A stretch of 34,160 nucleotides of DNA from Candidatus Kapaibacterium sp. (GCA_017302855.1 JAFLBY010000015.1:1-34160), one strand, 5' to 3'. Shown: positions 1 to 10,061, numbered from the stretch's first letter. Notes: generated by a model not told the origin, from the letters alone. Translations and numbers: made by a program.

Positions 1-569
1 GTACCTGTCGGTGAAAAAAATTGGCGTGTCATTTTGGAATGGTCATCATAGCGAATGCCAACATTGGGAGAAAATCGTCCAATCCTCAAGATAGGTAAAT
101 CCATGTTGGGCTGAAACAACACCGAAGCACCCCATGCCTGCTGTCCGGGATAACGATTTTTGGAGGAATGCCCCGCATTGTAATTGGCTTCTACTTTTAG
201 TTCATTCATAACAGCGTATTGCGCATACAATGATCCCTGCATGGGAAAATACTTGCGTTCTGCATCCGGCGAACTATGGGCACGCACTGTTTGGAAACGC
301 GCATCGGCACCTACGGTAAGTTTACCATCGAAAAATGTATTCTCTTCAAAAGGTGAGAACAAACTGCCAAGTCCAATACTTTCGGGTTTTACCAAAGCTA
401 CATCCATATAGGAATATGCTCCTAAGTCGCTGCGTAAGCCCCCACCATGCGATTGAATATGACATGAAATACATTTGTTGCCTGTTAACACTGTAAACTG
501 AGGCAGTGCATAAACGGACGGCGCAACTATGAAACAAACTGCAATGGTGAAAAAAGTCTTTAGTACCAT
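1..569 (-). CDS. Exported mono-haem c-type cytochrome fused to a probable outer-membrane barrel (partial)
   Basis: The gene starts at the ATG at 569 and runs off the window edge, leaving about 189 residues with no stop. Residues 1-22 form a signal peptide (MVLKTFFTIAVCFIVAPSVYA). A haem-c attachment motif CISCH follows directly, in the context TGNKCISCHIQSHGGG. The remainder has alternating polar/aromatic stretches typical of beta-barrel strands (for example DGKLTVGADARFQTV and LYAQYAVMNELKVEANYN). One N-terminal CxxCH followed by a barrel is the architecture of fused cytochrome-porins such as Cyc2, and P-x-F-x3-TG-x2-C-x2-CH resembles their haem segment. Assignment to Cyc2 itself is inference because the barrel is truncated. 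The family function would be electron transfer across the outer membrane. No strong ribosome-binding site is visible. A TAGTTTTG promoter-like box lies 32 bases upstream. Confidence 0.7.
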   Translation of the reverse strand, partial: MVLKTFFTIAVCFIVAPSVYALPQFTVLTGNKCISCHIQSHGGGLRSDLGAYSYMDVALVKPESIGLGSLFSPFEENTFFDGKLTVGADARFQTVRAHSSPDAERKYFPMQGSLYAQYAVMNELKVEANYNAGHSSKNRYPGQQAWGASVLFQPNMDLPILRIGRFSPNVGIRYDDHSKMTRQFFSPTG

Positions 570-600
570 AATATCTCTAATAAAAAGTAGTATATTTCTC

Positions 601-608
601 CAAAACTA
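601..608 (-). promoter_or_regulatory. Possible Bacteroidota -7 box for the cytochrome gene
   Basis: On the minus strand this reads TAGTTTTG, an exact match to the Bacteroidota primary sigma -7 consensus TAnnTTTG, 32 bases before the ATG at 569. No good TTTG -33 box lies 19-21 bases further upstream, so the call is weak. The rest of the 570-827 gap between the divergent genes holds nothing else I can support. Confidence 0.3.
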
Positions 609-827
609 CAAAAATTGCACGCAATATGCTTTTCTTTTCTGATGAGAATCTTATTTTGGCTTCATCATTGATCAAACACAAAGATTAATGCAATAACATA
701 TAAAGATGATATTTGTAACATATTCTACGATCAAACTTTCAAGAAAACCTAGTCTTTGATACGTATTTTGGAACAATATTGCGTTTCGATGGTACATAGT
801 GTATGACGCATGAATGAAGGAACAACG

Positions 828-3800
828 ATGATTATTAGAACTCTTATCACATTACTTTTACTGCAATGGACTATATGTGTTGCGGCTGCACAAGTATTAG
901 TTACGGAAGTTTCTCCGGCAAATGGCACCATTCTCAATCGAAATCATTCTTCATCGGATTGGTTAGAATTGACAGCAATCTCGGCAAAAGTTAACCTTAA
1001 AGGTTGGAGAATTTCTGACAAAAACAATTTTGACAAAGCCTATATCTTACCCGATACCGTTTTGAATCAAGGGCAATCCACAATGGTATTTTGCACCGAA
1101 GACAAGAATACCCATCCCGTCACTACAGTAATCGGTGATGCAGCTTGGATTGGCAGATGGTCATCATGGGAACGTAACACCTTCGCATATATGCCCCTGT
1201 CCGGCGATTTTACCATGACAGTAAGAATCAACTCTCTTTACCATGACTCTGTTCCAACGGAAGCTGTACTCTTAATTCGTGATAATACTCTTGAAACATC
1301 ACGCTATATCGGAATCGCTGCTCTCAGTAATAAACACATGTATATACATCATAAAGCAAGCACAAATCCTAATGCTGATGGTTTACATTTTAAATTGCAT
1401 CCTTATCCGGCAGAAGTTAAATTTCCACAATGTTGGCTAAAACTGCAAAAAAAGGGTGACACAATTAGTCTTGCAGCCTCAGCTGACGGATATTATTGGG
1501 CAGAAGAACAATCGTTTTACTTTCCATTTCCGCAAAAAGATTTTTTTGCAGGTATTGCAATCGCACCAACAAATTATGTCTATAGTAAGGATATTCGACT
1601 ACACTATAGCGAGTTACGTATCAACGATAAAGAATATCTGCATGGTTTTCCTCATATAGCAAACATAAAAACAGATAAACCGGCATCACAAAATAAAAAC
1701 AAAGAAATTCACGCTCCATTTCAATTATCTGCTTCCCAAGAAAAGCTATATCTGTGGAATCCCGACGGTAAACTCATTGAAACTATGTCTTGGTCTGATA
1801 TTCCGGGCAATCGGACATGGGGACGCGATTCACTATTGCGCCAAGGGTTTTTATTTTACGCCACACCCGGTTTTAAAAATACCGGAACTGCTGATGGGAT
1901 ATGTACATTACCGGAGTTAAGTGAAAATTCGGGGATAAAAATCTCTCCTTTTACAACGGAATTATTACATTCTAAGGATGATATTATACGATTTACGACA
2001 AATAATGAAGTGCCTGATGAAACATCACCTATCTTACCCCATGATTCTACTTTGTATATTGACAAATCAATGACTATTCGCTTACGGAAATATAAAGAGA
2101 ATCACATTCCAAGCCAAGTTCAGACTTATACTTATATTTTTGAAGACAAAAAAGAATATCCGACCATTTTCCTTACAGCTCCCGATAAACTATGGTGGGG
2201 TGATTCCGTAGGTATTCTCTATGATTCGGCAGGCAAAACAAATGCTTACAACAATGTCGAAATACCTGTTTCTATTGAATACATTAAAAAAGACAAAAGG
2301 GAATTTTATGAAAATGCGGGATGTTCATTACGGGGAGTAACGGCGAGATCTCTACCTCAAAAATCCTTTGATATAGATTTTAAGAACAAATATGGTACAT
2401 CAAGTATTAAGGGTGATTTCTTACCAACATCATACAAAGAACATGAAAAATTGGTATTTCGTACCGGCAGCCAAGACTGGACACTAACTTCATATAGAAA
2501 CAATATCGCTTCTGTTCTTGCAGATAATTCAAAAATAGACAATCAAAAATTTCAACCTGTAAGAGTTTATGTAAATGGTCAATATATGGGTCATTATATG
2601 ATGGAAGAAAATTCAAGTGACGAGTTTATATCAAGCAATTTTAACATAGAAAAATCTAATATTGCACTTGTCGGTTCATCCGGCGAACCACAATATGGAT
2701 CATCTGTTTTATTTCAAAAATTATTAGATGACATAAGAAAAAGTTCTCCAACAAATGACTCAATGTATATATCTGTATCGAAACGAATTGACATTCCTGC
2801 ATTGATTAAATATATATCTTTACAAGTTTATATTGCAAATATTGACTTACCGTCTTCAAACATCAAATACTGGCGTGATACTACAAAAAATTCTCTGTGG
2901 CGACCATTATTTTTTGATGCTGATTATTCACAGGGATGCCTTATGGGTTATGATGGTGATGTACTCTCAAATATACTTAGTGCGAAGCAAACAAATCATA
3001 CAAACCATCCGGATAAAACAATATTATGGCGATATTTGTTTAGTAAACATGAATTCCAAAGTGCATATTTATTAGAATTATCTGATATATTGAACACTAC
3101 ATGCACTACAAAAAACCATATCCGTATTATTGATTCCTTAACGTCAATAGTCGAAAATGAAATGCAAGACCACAGAAAAAGGTGGCAAATGATTACAAGT
3201 GATTGGAACCACGAAGTACAACGCTTGCGTGAATTTGCGACAGTTAGAAAAGATATAGTTCGGCAACAAAGCATTGAGCGTTTTGGGCTTGGCGGAATAT
3301 GTTCTGTATCTGTTGCCGTTCACCCTCCCAATGCATCGGGAACGATTAAAGTAAGTAAAAGTATAGCAACCTCCCAAATGCAACAAGCCGTCTTTTTTCA
3401 AGATGTTCCTTTACCATTATCCATTACTGAACATCCGCAATGGAAATTCCTTCACTGGCGCATAGGGGATTCGATTATTTCCACAGATAAAAATGTGATA
3501 ATGTTACCGGATACAGTATCAATGAATATTATTGCCGAATTTGTACAAGATTCCACAACTATGGGTAATGCCATCCCTATTGTCATTAATGAAATTATGT
3601 ATAAAGCAGCCGAGAGTAAAGATATGAAAGACTGGATAGAATTAACAAATTATGGCAATGAGTCATATAATATCGGTTCATGGATTCTACGTGATAATGA
3701 CAATTCGCATTCATTTATTATTCCACCGAATACGATTATTAACCCTCAAGAATACATTATTATAGCAGAAGACACAACAAAATTTTTAGAATATTATCCA

Positions 3801-4316
3801 CGACCGACAAAAATTATCGGGGAATTTGATTTTGGTTTCGGACGTGGCGATCAAGTACGGCTTTTTAATGCAGAGAATTTGCTCATTGACAGTGTTCACT
3901 ATGGTATTATTTCTCCTTGGGACAGTAATGCCGATGGCACAGGACAATCATTGGAATTACAATCGCCTGTTTTGGATAATACTTTACCGGAACATTGGCA
4001 TGCAACAGGGAATAATGGTGGAACACCGGGCAGACCGAATACCCCGGGTTTATTTGTACAAGACATCGGAGATAATGCAAATATTTCAATTCACAGAAAC
4101 AATAATGTACTTGAAATTCATTGTACCGATACACCGCAAAAACTGCAATGTTCACTTTATTCTATTCATGGAAATCTACTGACACGTATTCACAATATTG
4201 GTACACAAACATCCATACCTTTAACAGGGCTTTCAAGCGGTATATACAATGTAATTATACAAGAAATAGCAACACTCCGAATTATTCATAGAAGTTCTTT
4301 TTCCATAATACAATAA
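828..4316 (+). CDS. T9SS-secreted CotH-kinase-like protein with two lamin-tail domains
   Basis: The start is placed at 828 (1162 residues) because AAGGA lies 6 bases upstream and the hydrophobic signal peptide begins at once. An in-frame ATG at 810 would add six polar residues. Order seen: signal peptide 1-21; a first lamin-tail-like domain about 22-95; a concanavalin/DUF1349-like stretch about 105-265; a chitobiase C-terminal-like module about 370-440; a CotH-like domain about 445-815 with YVNGQYMGHYMMEEN and FFDADYSQG, matching the conserved G-x-Y-x3-E and DxD kinase regions; a second lamin-tail domain about 915-1070 (INEIMY, DWIELTN); and about 75 C-terminal residues ending in LSSGIYNVII, typical of the T9SS sorting domain. 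CotH proteins phosphorylate extracellular proteins in sporulating Firmicutes. The substrate here is unknown. The gene converges with the next one, only 2 bases between stops. Confidence 0.82.
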   Translation: MIIRTLITLLLLQWTICVAAAQVLVTEVSPANGTILNRNHSSSDWLELTAISAKVNLKGWRISDKNNFDKAYILPDTVLNQGQSTMVFCTEDKNTHPVTTVIGDAAWIGRWSSWERNTFAYMPLSGDFTMTVRINSLYHDSVPTEAVLLIRDNTLETSRYIGIAALSNKHMYIHHKASTNPNADGLHFKLHPYPAEVKFPQCWLKLQKKGDTISLAASADGYYWAEEQSFYFPFPQKDFFAGIAIAPTNYVYSKDIRLHYSELRINDKEYLHGFPHIANIKTDKPASQNKNKEIHAPFQLSASQEKLYLWNPDGKLIETMSWSDIPGNRTWGRDSLLRQGFLFYATPGFKNTGTADGICTLPELSENSGIKISPFTTELLHSKDDIIRFTTNNEVPDETSPILPHDSTLYIDKSMTIRLRKYKENHIPSQVQTYTYIFEDKKEYPTIFLTAPDKLWWGDSVGILYDSAGKTNAYNNVEIPVSIEYIKKDKREFYENAGCSLRGVTARSLPQKSFDIDFKNKYGTSSIKGDFLPTSYKEHEKLVFRTGSQDWTLTSYRNNIASVLADNSKIDNQKFQPVRVYVNGQYMGHYMMEENSSDEFISSNFNIEKSNIALVGSSGEPQYGSSVLFQKLLDDIRKSSPTNDSMYISVSKRIDIPALIKYISLQVYIANIDLPSSNIKYWRDTTKNSLWRPLFFDADYSQGCLMGYDGDVLSNILSAKQTNHTNHPDKTILWRYLFSKHEFQSAYLLELSDILNTTCTTKNHIRIIDSLTSIVENEMQDHRKRWQMITSDWNHEVQRLREFATVRKDIVRQQSIERFGLGGICSVSVAVHPPNASGTIKVSKSIATSQMQQAVFFQDVPLPLSITEHPQWKFLHWRIGDSIISTDKNVIMLPDTVSMNIIAEFVQDSTTMGNAIPIVINEIMYKAAESKDMKDWIELTNYGNESYNIGSWILRDNDNSHSFIIPPNTIINPQEYIIIAEDTTKFLEYYPRPTKIIGEFDFGFGRGDQVRLFNAENLLIDSVHYGIISPWDSNADGTGQSLELQSPVLDNTLPEHWHATGNNGGTPGRPNTPGLFVQDIGDNANISIHRNNNVLEIHCTDTPQKLQCSLYSIHGNLLTRIHNIGTQTSIPLTGLSSGIYNVIIQEIATLRIIHRSSFSIIQ

Positions 4317-4318
4317 AC

Positions 4319-5569
4319 TCAAGGCGTACAATGCATTAAATAGAGGCGATTATTTATTCTGCCGATGGATTCATAACGACCATTAAAACGATTATAGCGC
4401 GGTGTGCTTGTTTGGTCAACCATAAGCCCCGCAAAAGCAGTATTTTTTTCTAAATTCAGCATTACCATTGCCACACCCGAAGAAAAGCACATTGTTTTAC
4501 TATAAGGTTTTACGCAATAAGGATTTGTTAAATCCATACCACGCTGAATAACATAGCGTTTTCCATTGATACTGATACCGAAATCTGTATCGAAAGTAAG
4601 AAAAAGTAATTCTTCGCCATTATAAGTAAACATGGGTTTACTTGTTTCCTTGCCTGCGGCATATTCGGTACTACTGAAAACTATTTTGGGAATTTGTTGC
4701 TGATTTATTGCATTAAATGCGTACACAGGAGCTAAAGGATGCAGAGTTAAATTTTCAATTGAAAGATATGATTGACTTTCTATCGGCTCATAATACTCAT
4801 CATTGAGCAAAACAGCCGTTGATGTTTGCCCTTGTTTTCCGACAAATGCCGCAATAGTACATTCTTGATTTATTGCAAACTGCGAAATCATATCATAATA
4901 ACGTGATTGAGGTTCATTTCCTAAATACACACGCCACTGCAAACCATTTGCCGCCACATACAATGGTCTGCCATCATGCCATATTCCAATAATTTTCACA
5001 TCATCGTATAAGGGTGTATCGCCTCGAGAAGTGACTATGACCTTGCCTCCCGACCGTTGTGAGACATACATATATGAATTACCATAACAATCAACAACAA
5101 TAGGACCGCTTCTTTGCAGCAATGCAATTTCCTGACCTTTCCATCGCATCATTTCCATAGTTCCTTGTGCATAGACAATGGCAGGATTACCATTACGACC
5201 ATAATAGACACCGCGCGGCTCGGTAGCAATGATTGGAATAACCGAATCTTTATAGACAATATTCCAAACACCATTCACATTTAAGCCGAAAGTAGCCCAC
5301 GATTCGCCATCAGGAGAAAAATTTGGCGTTTTTAACTCTTGATATACGTCAGTTTTTACGCCATCTACCCATAAACGCGTCTGATTTGAAAATGGTTGTG
5401 TCAATGCCCACCAATGACGTGTAGTATCAACTCCAAAGGAAACAACAGGCTCGCTTCCATCAAGTATAAGTGTTTCCCCGCATTTATTCGATGCTCCAAC
5501 AGGCGCAAATGCAAGGAGAAACGAAGCAATGCCGAATAATAATCGTAAAAGAATCTTAGTGCTGTTCAT
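4319..5569 (-). CDS. Secreted beta-propeller-like protein of unknown function
   Basis: The ATG at 5569 gives 416 residues beginning with a clear signal peptide (MNSTKILLRLLFGIASFLLA...). In-frame codons extend upstream to 5689 but would bury this signal sequence, so the shorter start is preferred. The mature part has repeated short beta segments and phrases such as NFSPDGESWATFG and TYNGEELLFLTFD that resemble PD40/TolB or WD40-like blades. No catalytic motif is recognised. Cysteines are few (KCGE near the mature N-terminus, NPYC and TMCF later). It ends 2 bases from the CotH-like gene on the other strand and is divergent from the glycan locus, with about 250 bases between start codons. The propeller call is inferred from pattern only, and I cannot name a family. 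Confidence 0.6.
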   Translation of the reverse strand: MNSTKILLRLLFGIASFLLAFAPVGASNKCGETLILDGSEPVVSFGVDTTRHWWALTQPFSNQTRLWVDGVKTDVYQELKTPNFSPDGESWATFGLNVNGVWNIVYKDSVIPIIATEPRGVYYGRNGNPAIVYAQGTMEMMRWKGQEIALLQRSGPIVVDCYGNSYMYVSQRSGGKVIVTSRGDTPLYDDVKIIGIWHDGRPLYVAANGLQWRVYLGNEPQSRYYDMISQFAINQECTIAAFVGKQGQTSTAVLLNDEYYEPIESQSYLSIENLTLHPLAPVYAFNAINQQQIPKIVFSSTEYAAGKETSKPMFTYNGEELLFLTFDTDFGISINGKRYVIQRGMDLTNPYCVKPYSKTMCFSSGVAMVMLNLEKNTAFAGLMVDQTSTPRYNRFNGRYESIGRINNRLYLMHCTP

Positions 5570-5817
5570 ATCTATATGTGCAAGAAAAAGGTTATATAAT
5601 TTCTGTACCCCAAATGCAACCGAAGAAACTATACACTGATTATTGTTGCATTCTGATTCAAAACTATGCAAAACAATGGTATATCCCAAAAGAATCGGGC
5701 AAGATTACACTCATAGATTACTTACATTTCCATGAATGGCATATCGTTTGCAACTATACCTCTATCACCTCTGTAATGGTGAATAATAACCATACGAACT
5801 AAAGATGGATAGAGATA

Positions 5818-8800
5818 ATGACTGTAAATCGAGGCAAACGTAATCCTATACGCTATGACGGTTCTACACCGGATGTGATACTGCGTCATGCCCGCAATGC
5901 TGTTCAAAGTAAAGATTTCTTTACTGCCTTTGATTTGTATGAACAACTTATGAGCATTGTGCCCCATCAATCCGTCGAGATACTCAGCGAATTATATGAT
6001 GTGTATCAGTCATTACCTGATACAACTTCTCGTTATTGGCTCTATCAAGGCAGACATTTTAACTTTGGCATTGAACCCCACGAAAAAGTACTTGATATTG
6101 GCAGCGGAAATATACCTTTTCCTTTTGCTACCCATCTTGCTGATCTTGCCGTAACAGATGATATGTATGGAAGAGCAGGAGTTCCGTTTAAGTATCTTGA
6201 TGGCAAACCTGTTTATGAATGTGATGTCGAGAATATGCCCTTTGCCGATAAAGAATTCGATTTTGTCTATTGTTCTCATGTTCTTGAACACACACATAAT
6301 CCCGAAAAAGCCTGTAAAGAATTAATGAGAATTGCAAAAAGAGGATATATAGAAACACCGACACGAGGAAAAGATTTATTCCTTCATACAGGAAAAGTAT
6401 CGAATCATATCTATTTTGTTCAAAATATTGATGGAACATTAATATTCACAGAATATACTCCGGAAGAATTACAAGGATTAGACAATGATATTTTATTGCA
6501 AATGCATGTTAATCCGCAAACACAACGTGAGAAAGCATTTTCCGCATTAATTTATCTCAAATCACATCTGATAAATACAATGCTGTATTGGGAACATGAG
6601 TTTACGGTCGAAGTACGAAAACGCAGCAATAATAATACACTGAAGAGTAGTGCTGTAACTCACCAGCCACATACTATACAAACAGAAAAAGAGAATGATG
6701 TATATGCACTTATTCTTCATCTTTATTATCCCGCATTTTTAGAAAAACATTATAAACAATTTCCGAATCTCTCCAATGCTCCTATTGAAATTCAAAAAGA
6801 TTCACTTATTGCATCTCGATTCGGCGACAGTGATTTTTATTCCAAAAATTTACATTCGCATGGTTGGAAAACGCAAGATTTAATTCTCAATGCCGCACCA
6901 ATACAAGCATTATGGGCACAAGCACATCATATACATACGACTTCAGGATTGGAAATTAGCATTGCACAAATACGAGCAGAAAAACCATCTGTTGTCTATT
7001 TCCACGATATATCAATTGCCACAAAAGAATATATTGAAGCAATACGCCCCTATGTTAGATTAATTGTAGGTCAAATTGCTTGTCCTTTATTTGAAGGGAC
7101 GTATTATCATGGCTTTGATATTCTCATTTCCTCCTTACCGCATTTTGTTGAAAGATTTCGTGCAATGGGAATAAAATCATATTATCAACCCTTAGCATTT
7201 GAATCATCACTGTTTACGGATATTATACCATATCATTCTCGTCCTGTCACATGCAGTTTTGTGGGAGGAATTTCGCCCATACACACGAACTCATTACGTT
7301 TATTAGAACTATTGGCAACAACAACGGACTGTGAATTTTGGGGCTATGGAGCAGAATCATTACCTCCTACCTCCCCCATTCGTGCAAAACACCACGGTGA
7401 AGTTTGGGGAATGGATATGTTTATGACTTTACAACAATCGAAAATAACGGTCAATAGACATGGAGCATTTGCTGAGGATTATGCCAATAATATGCGATTA
7501 TTTGAAGCAACAGGGTGTGGTGCTTTGCTTATTACTGACCACAAAAGTAATATTGAAGATTTATTTGTCATAGGAAAAGAAATAATTACTTATTCCACAC
7601 CGGAAGAATGTGCTGAATATGTTCGCTATTATTCCTCGCATCCCGAAGAAGCAGAAATTATTGCCGAAGCAGGAAGACAAAGAACATTACGTGATCACAG
7701 TTACCATTTGCGTATGAATAAAACATCGCAATGGTTAAAGCGACATCTTCGTTATCAATCTGAGGACTTTTCCGCAGTCAATATCCCTATTTCTCAAGTT
7801 TCTTCGGGTCACACTTTCATTGATACAAAAGATTTAGATGATTCATTACTCAATGGATGGAAAAATCCTGATATCCCGCTTAGACAAAGAGCACTTGTCC
7901 ATAATGAATTACAAGAATTATATAAAGGTTCCCCATCAAGAGTTTATAGTATTGCCGCTGAATCAATGCGATATCATCTTAAAAACGGCTCTTCATTATT
8001 GGAAATAGGCTGTTCAAGCGGCTATTATTCCGAAGTGTTGGAATATGTACTTGGTAAGACTTTTCAGTATTCGGGCATAGACATTTCTGAATCATTTATT
8101 GCTATGGCAAAAGACTATTATCCAGAATGCTCTTTTACTGTAGCTGATGCAAAAAATTTACCTTTTCCTAAGGCATCATTCGATATTGTCTTTTCATCCG
8201 GTGCAATATTATATGAAATTGATTATGGGAAACATGTCCAAGAAACAAGTCGTGTAGCCCGAAACGTTCTCATTTATCACAGAACACCGATTTGCAAAAA
8301 AACAAGCACCCAATTATTAAAGAAAAAAGCATATAATGTTGAAACAGTAGAACGAATATTTAATGAACAAGAATTTCTGTCACTTATTATATCTGAAGGA
8401 TGGCATCTCGAATCATCATTAGTAATCAGTGAAGATTTTTCGCATGACTATTATGACATTACATATACATTTGTTCGAAAATCAGACGACATTATCCACA
8501 AAAAAGAACTTACTCCAGCAAAGGCAATAACAATGACACTTGAAGGAACTCCCCCATTTTCTGCAACGACACAGCCGGAAGATATTTTACGTGATAAAGC
8601 AGTTCAGTTAATGAACAATGCCGTACAATATATGCAGCAAAATAATCACGAATCCGCCTTATCTGAATTAGATGAAGCCATCATACATTATCCGCAAATT
8701 CCTAATTTACAATATCTGCGTTCATTATGTTTATGGAAAACGGGTAAAATGAGCGAGGCATTTATAGCGATGTTTGGTGAATTAAAAGTAGCACCCCATA

Positions 8801-9627
8801 ATGAACAAGTCCTTTATACTGCTTCAATGGCTTCACGAGCAATACAGCCGTATATTGATTCATCATCCGCATATATTCAGAATATAAAACAACAGATAGA
8901 AATGTTGCGTAAGTTTGAGTTTAAGATATTTTCGCAAAGCGGTGAAGATGGTACTTTAATGGGAATTTTATCACGTGTCGGTACAACGAACAAAAAATTC
9001 ATGGAAATAGGTATTGGCAATGGTGATGAATGTAATACTGCCAATTTATCCATAAATCATGGATGGTCAGGTTTTCTTGTGGATGGTGATGATCAGCAAG
9101 TCCGCAATGCACGTCATTTTTACAGACATTGCCCACAAGTCCGTGTTGAACAATGTTTCGTCACAACAGATAATATCAATGAATTATTAATTTCCCATCG
9201 TGTCACAGGAGAAATTGATGTCATGTCATTAGATATTGACGGCAATGATTATTGGATTTTAGAAAAATTAAATGTATTGCATCCGCGTGTCGTTATTTTG
9301 GAATATAATCCTACTTTTGGTCCTGAGCGTTCTGTGACTGTTCCTTATGATCCTGAATTTTATCGTATGAACTATCATAAAAGCGGCTATTATCACGGTG
9401 CATCGCTATCCGCATTAGCAAAATTAATGTCATCACGGGGCTATATACTTATTGGCTGTGATTCAAATGGATATAATTCATTTTTTGTACGCAAAGATGT
9501 CGCAGAAGGTATTTTTATCGAAGTACCGCCACAAATGGCATATTATCCGGCAAAACCACGTTTCAGACATGGTTCACCGGAAGTGCAATTTGCCGTAATA
9601 AAAGAATTACCATTAATTGAGGTATAA
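5818..9627 (+). CDS. Four-enzyme fusion: methyltransferase - CgeB-like glycosyltransferase - methyltransferase - TPR - FkbM-like methyltransferase
   Basis: This single 1269-residue frame shows four enzyme modules. Residues 15-66 look like a TPR pair. About 75-270 is a class I SAM methyltransferase (motif I VLDIGSGNIP at 91-100, HVLEH at 154-158). About 295-640 resembles CgeB/GT-B glycosyltransferases (HGEVWGMDMF near 526, EATGCGALLITD at 563-574). About 690-890 is a second methyltransferase (LLEIGCSSGYYSEV at 727-740). About 925-1000 is TPR-like. About 1038-1235 is a third methyltransferase of the FkbM/Methyltransf_21 kind (FMEIGIGNGDE from 1061, LDIDGNDYWI at 1138-1147). The likely role is building and O-methylating a surface or protein-linked glycan in the cytoplasm. 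It opens a six-gene glycan run and the cupin gene follows after 5 bases. Domain classes are confident. Substrates and the exact third-methyltransferase family are inference. Confidence 0.85.
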   Translation: MTVNRGKRNPIRYDGSTPDVILRHARNAVQSKDFFTAFDLYEQLMSIVPHQSVEILSELYDVYQSLPDTTSRYWLYQGRHFNFGIEPHEKVLDIGSGNIPFPFATHLADLAVTDDMYGRAGVPFKYLDGKPVYECDVENMPFADKEFDFVYCSHVLEHTHNPEKACKELMRIAKRGYIETPTRGKDLFLHTGKVSNHIYFVQNIDGTLIFTEYTPEELQGLDNDILLQMHVNPQTQREKAFSALIYLKSHLINTMLYWEHEFTVEVRKRSNNNTLKSSAVTHQPHTIQTEKENDVYALILHLYYPAFLEKHYKQFPNLSNAPIEIQKDSLIASRFGDSDFYSKNLHSHGWKTQDLILNAAPIQALWAQAHHIHTTSGLEISIAQIRAEKPSVVYFHDISIATKEYIEAIRPYVRLIVGQIACPLFEGTYYHGFDILISSLPHFVERFRAMGIKSYYQPLAFESSLFTDIIPYHSRPVTCSFVGGISPIHTNSLRLLELLATTTDCEFWGYGAESLPPTSPIRAKHHGEVWGMDMFMTLQQSKITVNRHGAFAEDYANNMRLFEATGCGALLITDHKSNIEDLFVIGKEIITYSTPEECAEYVRYYSSHPEEAEIIAEAGRQRTLRDHSYHLRMNKTSQWLKRHLRYQSEDFSAVNIPISQVSSGHTFIDTKDLDDSLLNGWKNPDIPLRQRALVHNELQELYKGSPSRVYSIAAESMRYHLKNGSSLLEIGCSSGYYSEVLEYVLGKTFQYSGIDISESFIAMAKDYYPECSFTVADAKNLPFPKASFDIVFSSGAILYEIDYGKHVQETSRVARNVLIYHRTPICKKTSTQLLKKKAYNVETVERIFNEQEFLSLIISEGWHLESSLVISEDFSHDYYDITYTFVRKSDDIIHKKELTPAKAITMTLEGTPPFSATTQPEDILRDKAVQLMNNAVQYMQQNNHESALSELDEAIIHYPQIPNLQYLRSLCLWKTGKMSEAFIAMFGELKVAPHNEQVLYTASMASRAIQPYIDSSSAYIQNIKQQIEMLRKFEFKIFSQSGEDGTLMGILSRVGTTNKKFMEIGIGNGDECNTANLSINHGWSGFLVDGDDQQVRNARHFYRHCPQVRVEQCFVTTDNINELLISHRVTGEIDVMSLDIDGNDYWILEKLNVLHPRVVILEYNPTFGPERSVTVPYDPEFYRMNYHKSGYYHGASLSALAKLMSSRGYILIGCDSNGYNSFFVRKDVAEGIFIEVPPQMAYYPAKPRFRHGSPEVQFAVIKELPLIEV

Positions 9628-9632
9628 TCATC

Positions 9633-10061
9633 ATGAGCGCAGAACGCATTGAACATAATGGCATTCGTTATGCCGAAGTAATTAGAGCAGATGTAAAAGT
9701 CTCCCATACAATATTCTATTCTCCGCCCGAATCATCATTTCAATTCGGTTTATTGGCGCATGATGCAGGATTTATTGAACCACCGCATTATCATAAACCA
9801 TTCAAAAGAGAAATTGTGGATTTACAACAAATGTTTGTGGTTCAAAGAGGCATCGTTGCTGTGGAACTTTATACGGATGACGGAGAATTATTACGAGAAA
9901 TTACTTTATATGCCGGTGATGGTATTGTCCTTATTCATGGCGTTCACGCTATACGCGTCATTGAAGATATGCAATGTATCAGTGTTAAACAAGGGCCATA
10001 TTTGGGTATCGAAAATGATAAAATATTTGTAGAGGCAAAAAAAAATGATTCCGGTATTTGA
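9633..10061 (+). CDS. Small single-domain cupin protein of the glycan locus
   Basis: This 142-residue protein has a cupin fold signature: PHYHKPFKRE (His52, His54, then Glu60) for motif 1 and a second motif around GDGIVLIHGVHAI (His102, His105). The central VVQRGIVAVELYTDDGE gives the usual beta-barrel strands. Small cupins in nucleotide-sugar clusters act as epimerases, ketoisomerases or metal-dependent sugar-modifying enzymes. The exact reaction cannot be read here. A GAGG lies before the ATG. The 3' end overlaps the aminotransferase start by 17 bases, so the two are very likely translated together and may act on the same sugar intermediate. Confidence 0.7.
   Translation: MSAERIEHNGIRYAEVIRADVKVSHTIFYSPPESSFQFGLLAHDAGFIEPPHYHKPFKREIVDLQQMFVVQRGIVAVELYTDDGELLREITLYAGDGIVLIHGVHAIRVIEDMQCISVKQGPYLGIENDKIFVEAKKNDSGI

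Noticed and set aside
346..537. Minus-strand frame overlapping the cytochrome gene
   Set aside because: It is out of frame with the signal-peptide/CISCH protein, which has clear family features. The alternative has no recognisable content.
668..675. TTGATCAA palindrome as an FNR/CRP-type site before the CotH gene
   Set aside because: The half-sites TTGAT and ATCAA overlap instead of being separated by 4 bases, so it does not fit the regulator site. Such a short AT-rich palindrome is expected by chance.
3826..4182. Plus-strand 118-residue frame inside the CotH gene
   Set aside because: It lies within the second lamin-tail and sorting domains in another frame, with no ribosome site or domain pattern.
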